10,965 nucleotides of DNA from HRBIN29 sp034431815. GTDB lineage: Bacteria; Chloroflexota; Dehalococcoidia; Tepidiformales; Tepidiformaceae. The notes under the pieces are model-generated. The model saw only the letters and a list, made by a program, of their open reading frames with translations, searched no databases and had not been told where the DNA came from. Location: contig DAOUCS010000195.1 of assembly GCA_034431815.1 (NCBI GenBank), forward strand, positions 1-10,965, in the 5' to 3' direction. Shown here piece by piece: positions 7,306 through 10,965 of this stretch. Position numbers and translations under genes: made by a program. Position 1 is the stretch's first letter. The number at the start of each line of letters is the position of its first letter.

Positions 7306-8111
7306 TCGAGCTCGCCCGCATCGAGTTCCGCGTCCGCTGGGCGGAGCGCGCGCCGGAACGCTTCCTCGGCCGGGCGCTCAACGCCTGGCTGTACGGCGAG
7401 ATCGCCCGCTGCGACCAGGATGCCGCCGACGAGCTCCACGGCGCGGCCGGGCCCCGTCCCTTCGCCGCGGCCCTCGCCGAGGAGGAGGGCTGCCTCCGTC
7501 TCGTGCTGGCGGGCGGCCCGCGCGTGGCGCCTTACCTCTCCGACGTCGCCGACCGGACCATGCGGAGCGGGCGCATCCTCCTCGACGGCCGCTGGCTGCT
7601 CGTGGAAGGCATCGCCGCGGCGAATACCGACACCTTCGCCGAGCTGGTCCGCCGGCACCTGATACGGGCGGAGCGGCCGGTGCCGGTGCGCATCGAATTC
7701 CTGACGCCGACGGCCTTCCACTCCCGGGGCCGCACCGTGCCTCTCCCGGTCCCGGAGCTCGTCTTCGGTTCGCTCCTGGAGCGCTGGCGAGCCTTCGGCG
7801 GGCACGACCTCGGCGAGGGAGCCGACGGCGTCATCCGCGACTGCGCCGCCCTCCGGCGGGTTCGGCTCCGCAGCGTCTCCGTCCGCATGGAAGGCCGGTT
7901 CACCGCCTTCGTCGGCACGGCGGAGTTCACCCTCGTGAACCCGCCCCCAGCGTACAGCGGCCTCCTCGGGGCCCTGGGAGGCTTCGCCGAGTTCGCCGGC
8001 ATCGGCCAGAAGACCGCCATGGGGTTCGGCTGCGTCCGGACGGAGGTCCTCCACGCCGCGGGCGTGCGCCCGGTGCGACAGGACGACGAACAGACCCCGG
8101 AGGACAGCTGA
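7302..8111 (+). CDS. cas6: Cas6, CRISPR repeat-cutting endoribonuclease
   Basis: Cas6 cuts the CRISPR transcript within each repeat, at the base of the repeat hairpin, leaving the 8-base 5' handle used by Csm4 and Cas10. The 269-residue protein has the Cas6 C-terminal signature GIGQKTAMGFG (233-243), the glycine-rich RNA-binding loop, and FLTPTAFHSRG with VFGSLLERW (133-162), typical of the second ferredoxin-like domain. His46 in ELHGAAGPRPFA is a candidate catalytic histidine by position. ATG at 7302 overlaps the csm5 stop (ATGA). The open frame reaches back to 7077, but that part lies inside csm5 and is not homologous. The csm6-type gene follows 4 bases after the stop, so the two are probably co-translated. 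Confidence 0.9.
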   Translation: MIELARIEFRVRWAERAPERFLGRALNAWLYGEIARCDQDAADELHGAAGPRPFAAALAEEEGCLRLVLAGGPRVAPYLSDVADRTMRSGRILLDGRWLLVEGIAAANTDTFAELVRRHLIRAERPVPVRIEFLTPTAFHSRGRTVPLPVPELVFGSLLERWRAFGGHDLGEGADGVIRDCAALRRVRLRSVSVRMEGRFTAFVGTAEFTLVNPPPAYSGLLGALGGFAEFAGIGQKTAMGFGCVRTEVLHAAGVRPVRQDDEQTPEDS

Positions 8112-8115
8112 GGCG

Positions 8116-9483
8116 ATGGGGGAAGCGAAGGAACACGAGCCGGTCGTCCTGATCGCCACCATCGGGGAGCGCGACCCCTTGGGCCAGCACCCCGCAGGGA
8201 AGCCCGCCCCGCCCCCGTCGCCGGCAGAGCTGCGGCCGACGGGCCCGCTCCTCGCCGCCCGCCGGCACCGGCCCGACCGCGTCTTCCTGCTCTTCACCCA
8301 TGGGGTCGCCGCCCAGGCCGCGGAAACGCGGGACGCCGTCCGCCGGGAGCTCCCCTCCGCAACCGTCGAGACCGTCCCCCTTGCACCGGGGAACCCGGCG
8401 TTCTTCGACGAGGCCCTTGCGATGGCCGATGGGGCGCTCGCCGGCATCCGCGGGGAGCTTCCCGAGGGCGCCCGCATCGTCGTCTGCCCCAGCTCGGGGA
8501 CACCGCAGCTCGGACACGCGCTCATCGCCGCCGCCTCCGTCCTCTTCCCTGGAGCCGAGTTCCTTCAGGCCCTCGACCCCCGGCACGTCCGGAACGAAGA
8601 CGAGCGGCTGCGACCGTTCGACCCCCGAATCACCCGGCTGCGAACTGACATCGACCGGGCCTTCCGGGAGCTCGAGCGGTTCAACTGGAAGGTCGCGGCC
8701 GATATCCTGCGCGAGCTGCTCAGCGTGCGGAGCGGCTACCTCGAAGGCCCGCGGCGCAAAGCGCTCGAAGCCGCCCGAGGGCTCGCCGAGGCGATGGGCA
8801 AGGCCGACGACTTCGACCTTGAGGGAGCGAGGAAGGCAGCCGAGCCATCCGGTAACGGCGGCTTTCGCCGCGACCTCGACCGTCTGGAGCAGTGGTTCGG
8901 GTGGGCCGCGTCGCAGCAATCGCAGAACGCGCACGTGCTTCCCTCGGAACTCACCGCGGCGGCCGCGCGCTCCGCTACGGCGGGCGTGCTCACCCGGGCG
9001 CTCGTGACCGCCGTCACGGCGTGGGAGGTGGCCATCCGCGCCCGCCTGAAGTCGGCCTGCGGCTTCGACCCCGACAACATCGGGCTCAGGGACCGCAAAC
9101 GCCTTCCCGAAGAACTGCGCGCCCGCCTGCGAGAGGCCGATGGGGGACGGCGGTGGCGGCTCGAAGGCGAGCGGAACCGCCGCGAGGCCCTCGTCGCCTT
9201 CGACGAGCGGACGGCCGCCGTAGGTCAGGGCAGCCTGGAACAGCTGGCGGGGCTCGCGCGGCTCCGGAACGACCTCGTCCACACCGGCAGCGTGCGCCAC
9301 GACGAGGCGGTCGCCGCGCTCGAGGAGGCCCTGGGCGCCATCGCCTCGCTCTTCCAGGCCTGGGGCTGGCCGGATTGGAGGGAGGCCCCGACCGCGCCGG
9401 AACCCCTGCGCGACCTTATCAGGAAGGTCCGCTCGGCCGCCGAGCAGCATCCGGGGCGCGCTCCCGCCGCAGAGCAGCCCTGA
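8116..9483 (+). CDS. CARF-HEPN ribonuclease (Csm6/Csx1-like accessory protein)
   Basis: This 455-residue protein fits the CARF-HEPN effectors that bind cyclic oligoadenylate made by Cas10 and then cut RNA without sequence guidance. The N-terminal Rossmann-like CARF part has strand VVLIATIGERDPLG (10-23), strand DRVFLLFTHG (54-63) and IVVCPSSGTPQLGHAL (121-136); the GTPQ loop is typical of ligand-binding CARF domains. A Pro-rich insert (about 26-41) follows the first strand. After a helical middle, the C-terminal HEPN domain carries RNDLVH (384-389), the Rx4H catalytic motif. GGAGG near 8099 serves as RBS. Its place between cas6 and cas1 and the intact Cas10 GGDD both fit this role. Which ring size it senses, and whether it belongs to Csm6, Csx1 or a TIGR02710-like group, cannot be settled by eye. 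Confidence 0.82.
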   Translation: MGEAKEHEPVVLIATIGERDPLGQHPAGKPAPPPSPAELRPTGPLLAARRHRPDRVFLLFTHGVAAQAAETRDAVRRELPSATVETVPLAPGNPAFFDEALAMADGALAGIRGELPEGARIVVCPSSGTPQLGHALIAAASVLFPGAEFLQALDPRHVRNEDERLRPFDPRITRLRTDIDRAFRELERFNWKVAADILRELLSVRSGYLEGPRRKALEAARGLAEAMGKADDFDLEGARKAAEPSGNGGFRRDLDRLEQWFGWAASQQSQNAHVLPSELTAAAARSATAGVLTRALVTAVTAWEVAIRARLKSACGFDPDNIGLRDRKRLPEELRARLREADGGRRWRLEGERNRREALVAFDERTAAVGQGSLEQLAGLARLRNDLVHTGSVRHDEAVAALEEALGAIASLFQAWGWPDWREAPTAPEPLRDLIRKVRSAAEQHPGRAPAAEQP

Positions 9484-9516
9484 GGAGGCCCGCCCGGGCG
9501 ACGGACCGTTCCGACG

Positions 9517-10515
9517 ATGCGCGTCGTCCACCTTCGGGAGCAGGGTGTCGAACTCCGCGCCGAGGGCCAGCGGCTGCTCGTCGCCGCCGGCGGGGTCGTC
9601 GTGCAGGAAATCCGCCTGCCCCTGCTCGACCGGCTGGTCATCCACGGCGCCGTTCACATCTCCGCCGGAGCGCTCGCGCGCCTGCTCGCAAGCGGGGCCG
9701 ACGTCGTGTTCCTTTCGGCGAAGGGCGAATACCGCGGGAGGCTGGAGGTGCCGATGGCCGTACCGGTCGAGCTGCGTCTGCGGCAGGCGCTGACGGTCGC
9801 CGACCCTGCCCGCCGGGCGGCCTTCGCCCGGGTCATCGTGCGGAACAAGCTTCACGGCCAGCTCCGCGTGCTCCGGGTGCTCCGCGTCCCCATTCCGCAG
9901 GAGTGGAGCACCGCAGCGCGGACGCTGCGGGTGGCGGCATCGCCGAACGAGGTCGCCGGCTGCGAAGGCCTGGCAACGCGGGCATACTTCGCCGCCCTGC
10001 GCCCGGCGCTGGGCGCGGGCCGGGGGTGGACCCGGCGGCGGCGCCCTCCGCCCGACCCGCTGAATGCGCTCCTATCGTACCTGTACGCGCTGACGCAGCC
10101 GATCGTCCACCGGGCAGCGCTGACAGCCGGCCTCGACCCGTACCTCGGCCTCCTTCACGCGCCCGGGCGCGGGAGGCCGTCGCTGACGCTCGACCTGCTC
10201 GAGGAGCTGCGCGCGCCCTACTGCGACCTCCTGGCTGTGCGGCTCCGCCGCGCTCTCGGCCCTGGAGGCTGGTGGGAGGAGAGCGGCGGCGCGGTCCGGC
10301 TCTCTCCCGCGGCACGCGCGGCAGCAATCAGGGCAGTCGAAGAGCGGTTGCTCCGCCGCACGTTCTATCGGCCTGCGGGCCGGGCGCTTCCGTGGCACGA
10401 GGTGATCGAGCGTCAGGCAAAGGCGCTGGCCCGAGCGATCCGCGAAGGGAAGCCGGAGGTCTTCCGCCCCATCGCCACGGCGGAGCGGCGAGGAAGGCGT
10501 GGAGGAGAGCAATAG
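9517..10515 (+). CDS. cas1: Cas1, CRISPR spacer integrase
   Basis: Cas1 is the metal-dependent integrase that, with Cas2, inserts new spacers at the leader end of the array. The 332-residue protein has the expected N-terminal beta-rich part, then a helical catalytic part with Glu150 (in GCEGLATRAYF), His214 (in YLGLLHAPGRGRPSL) and Asp226/Glu229 (in LTLDLLEELRAP). The spacing agrees with the E-H-D/E active site of the family. It follows the CARF-HEPN gene after 33 bases. The nearest GGAGG is about 27 bases upstream of the ATG and no in-frame start lies closer to it, so initiation may be weak or coupled. No reverse transcriptase or other fused domain is present. The gene overlaps cas2 by 17 bases. 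Confidence 0.95.
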   Translation: MRVVHLREQGVELRAEGQRLLVAAGGVVVQEIRLPLLDRLVIHGAVHISAGALARLLASGADVVFLSAKGEYRGRLEVPMAVPVELRLRQALTVADPARRAAFARVIVRNKLHGQLRVLRVLRVPIPQEWSTAARTLRVAASPNEVAGCEGLATRAYFAALRPALGAGRGWTRRRRPPPDPLNALLSYLYALTQPIVHRAALTAGLDPYLGLLHAPGRGRPSLTLDLLEELRAPYCDLLAVRLRRALGPGGWWEESGGAVRLSPAARAAAIRAVEERLLRRTFYRPAGRALPWHEVIERQAKALARAIREGKPEVFRPIATAERRGRRGGEQ

Positions 10516-10810
10516 CTACGTGGTGGTGGCATACGACATTCCCGACGACCGGCGGCGGACGCGGCTGGCAAGGCTGCTTTCGGGCTACGGGGAGCGGGTT
10601 CAGCGCAGCGTGTTCGAGTGCGAGCTGCGGGAATCGGAGTACGAAGAGCTGCTGGAGCGCCTGCGGCGTGTATGGCGGGAGGGGGACTCGATTCGCGTGT
10701 ACCGGCTCACGCGGGAGGGTGCACGCCGGATCGTCATCTTCGGCGGTCCCGGTCTTGTCGAAACGCCGTATCTGACTATCATAGAGGGAACGGGCGGCGC
10801 GTGGGAATAG
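10499..10810 (+). CDS. cas2: Cas2, partner of Cas1 in spacer acquisition
   Basis: Cas2 forms the central dimer of the Cas1-Cas2 integrase. The 103-residue ferredoxin-like protein starts with YVVVAYDIPDDRRRTRLARLL, split by the conserved Asp after the first strand (YD, residue 13), and continues with RVQRSVFECEL and SIRVYRLT, all family landmarks. GTG at 10499, inside the end of cas1, gives the normal length. A later GTG at 10520 has a GGAGGAG 12 bases upstream and is a possible alternative. The last 40 bases are less GC-rich than the rest of the gene and contain promoter-like hexamers. The stop (10808-10810) lies one base before the first CRISPR repeat. Confidence 0.94.
   Translation: MEESNSYVVVAYDIPDDRRRTRLARLLSGYGERVQRSVFECELRESEYEELLERLRRVWREGDSIRVYRLTREGARRIVIFGGPGLVETPYLTIIEGTGGAWE
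10755..10782 (+). promoter_or_regulatory. Putative promoter of the CRISPR array inside the 3' end of cas2
   Basis: TTGTCG (10755-10760, 4 of 6 to TTGACA) and TATCAT (10777-10782, 5 of 6 to TATAAT) are 16 bases apart. Transcription would start near 10789, about 23 bases before the first repeat. The local drop in GC and the lack of any spacer between cas2 and the array support the reading. It is a sequence match only. Confidence 0.4.
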
Positions 10811-10811
10811 C

Positions 10812-10965
10812 GTTGCACCGTGAAAATCCCCTCCGGGGGACTGCAACTAGGTTCACGCAGCGTTCCCGAACCTACAGTACGGACAATTAATAGCGTTGCA
10901 CCGGGGGACTGCAACTGGTGAATCGCACTCTTACCCCTCCCGGAGCAGTTCATAGTAACGTTGCA
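10812..10965 (+). CRISPR. Start of a CRISPR array directly after cas2 (2 repeats and the edge of a third)
   Basis: Repeat 1 (10812-10847) has 36 bases with inverted ends, GTTGCA and TGCAAC. A UCCCC/GGGGA stem with a UCCG loop (10827-10839) is followed by the 8 bases ACTGCAAC. This is the layout of Thermus-type type III repeats, in which Cas6 cuts at the hairpin base and leaves an 8-base handle, so the crRNA strand is probably +. Spacer 1 (10848-10894) has 47 bases. Repeat 2 (10895-10915) is internally deleted. Spacer 2 (10916-10959) has 44 bases. GTTGCA at 10960-10965 begins the next repeat. All three copies are preceded by C and the first two are followed by T, so the repeat borders are uncertain by a base on each side. 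The array must continue to the right of the window. Confidence 0.85.
10895..10915 (+). repeat. Defective CRISPR repeat with a 15-base internal deletion
   Basis: The 21 bases equal the first 9 and last 12 bases of repeat 1. The lost 15 bases lie between two CCG triplets of the full repeat, as expected from a deletion between short direct repeats. The left arm and loop of the Cas6 hairpin are gone, while both inverted ends remain. Cas6 should not recognise its transcript in the usual way. Confidence 0.85.

Noticed and set aside
9491..9500. Perfect palindrome CGCCCGGGCG before cas1 as an operator or terminator
   Set aside because: It is only 10 bases long with no loop or U-run, and such palindromes arise often by chance at this GC content.
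10934..10940. CCCCTCC in spacer 2, also found in the hairpin of repeat 1, as a possible decayed repeat
   Set aside because: The flanking bases do not align with the repeat beyond this 7-mer, and such a string is common in GC-rich DNA.

Overview
The window is GC-rich (above 70 % in most genes). It carries a complete type III-A (Csm) CRISPR-Cas locus on the + strand, and a divergent, partly visible AAA+ ATPase gene on the - strand whose leader contains a SAM-I riboswitch. A SAM-I riboswitch, a Csm system with its own Cas1-Cas2, and a CRISPR repeat built like those of Thermus suggest a high-GC, probably thermophilic bacterium such as a high-GC Bacillota or Chloroflexota lineage. The genus cannot be told from this sequence.

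Left part (1-1536). A MoxR/AAA_5-like ATPase runs leftwards from 619 and off the window edge. About 240 bases upstream of its start lies a well-formed SAM-I riboswitch (861-972, - strand). Next comes a hairpin that could hide a Shine-Dalgarno sequence, then a nine-codon reading frame with a strong ribosome binding site (752-781). From 973 to about 1470 I see no convincing gene; this is the divergent spacer between the two transcription units. A plausible promoter for the cas operon lies at 1475-1504.

Middle and right part (1537-10810). The order is cas10/csm1, csm2, csm3, csm4, csm5, cas6, a CARF-HEPN ribonuclease gene of the csm6/csx1 kind, cas1 and cas2. All point the same way with ATGA or TGATG overlaps or short gaps, so they look like one operon. 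Cas6 would cut the CRISPR transcript. Csm1-5 would form the crRNA-guided complex, in which Csm3 cuts target RNA and the Cas10 palm (GGDD) makes cyclic oligoadenylate. The CARF-HEPN protein would answer that signal by cutting RNA, and Cas1-Cas2 would insert new spacers. Two things stand out: cas10 is split by a +1 frame change inside its HD nuclease domain, and csm2 has far lower GC than its neighbours.

Right edge (10812-10965). A CRISPR array begins one base after the cas2 stop codon, leaving no room for a normal intergenic leader. The first repeat is a complete 36 bases, the second has lost 15 internal bases including half of the Cas6 hairpin, and a third begins at the window edge. A promoter-like pair of hexamers lies inside the 3' end of cas2 and could drive the array.
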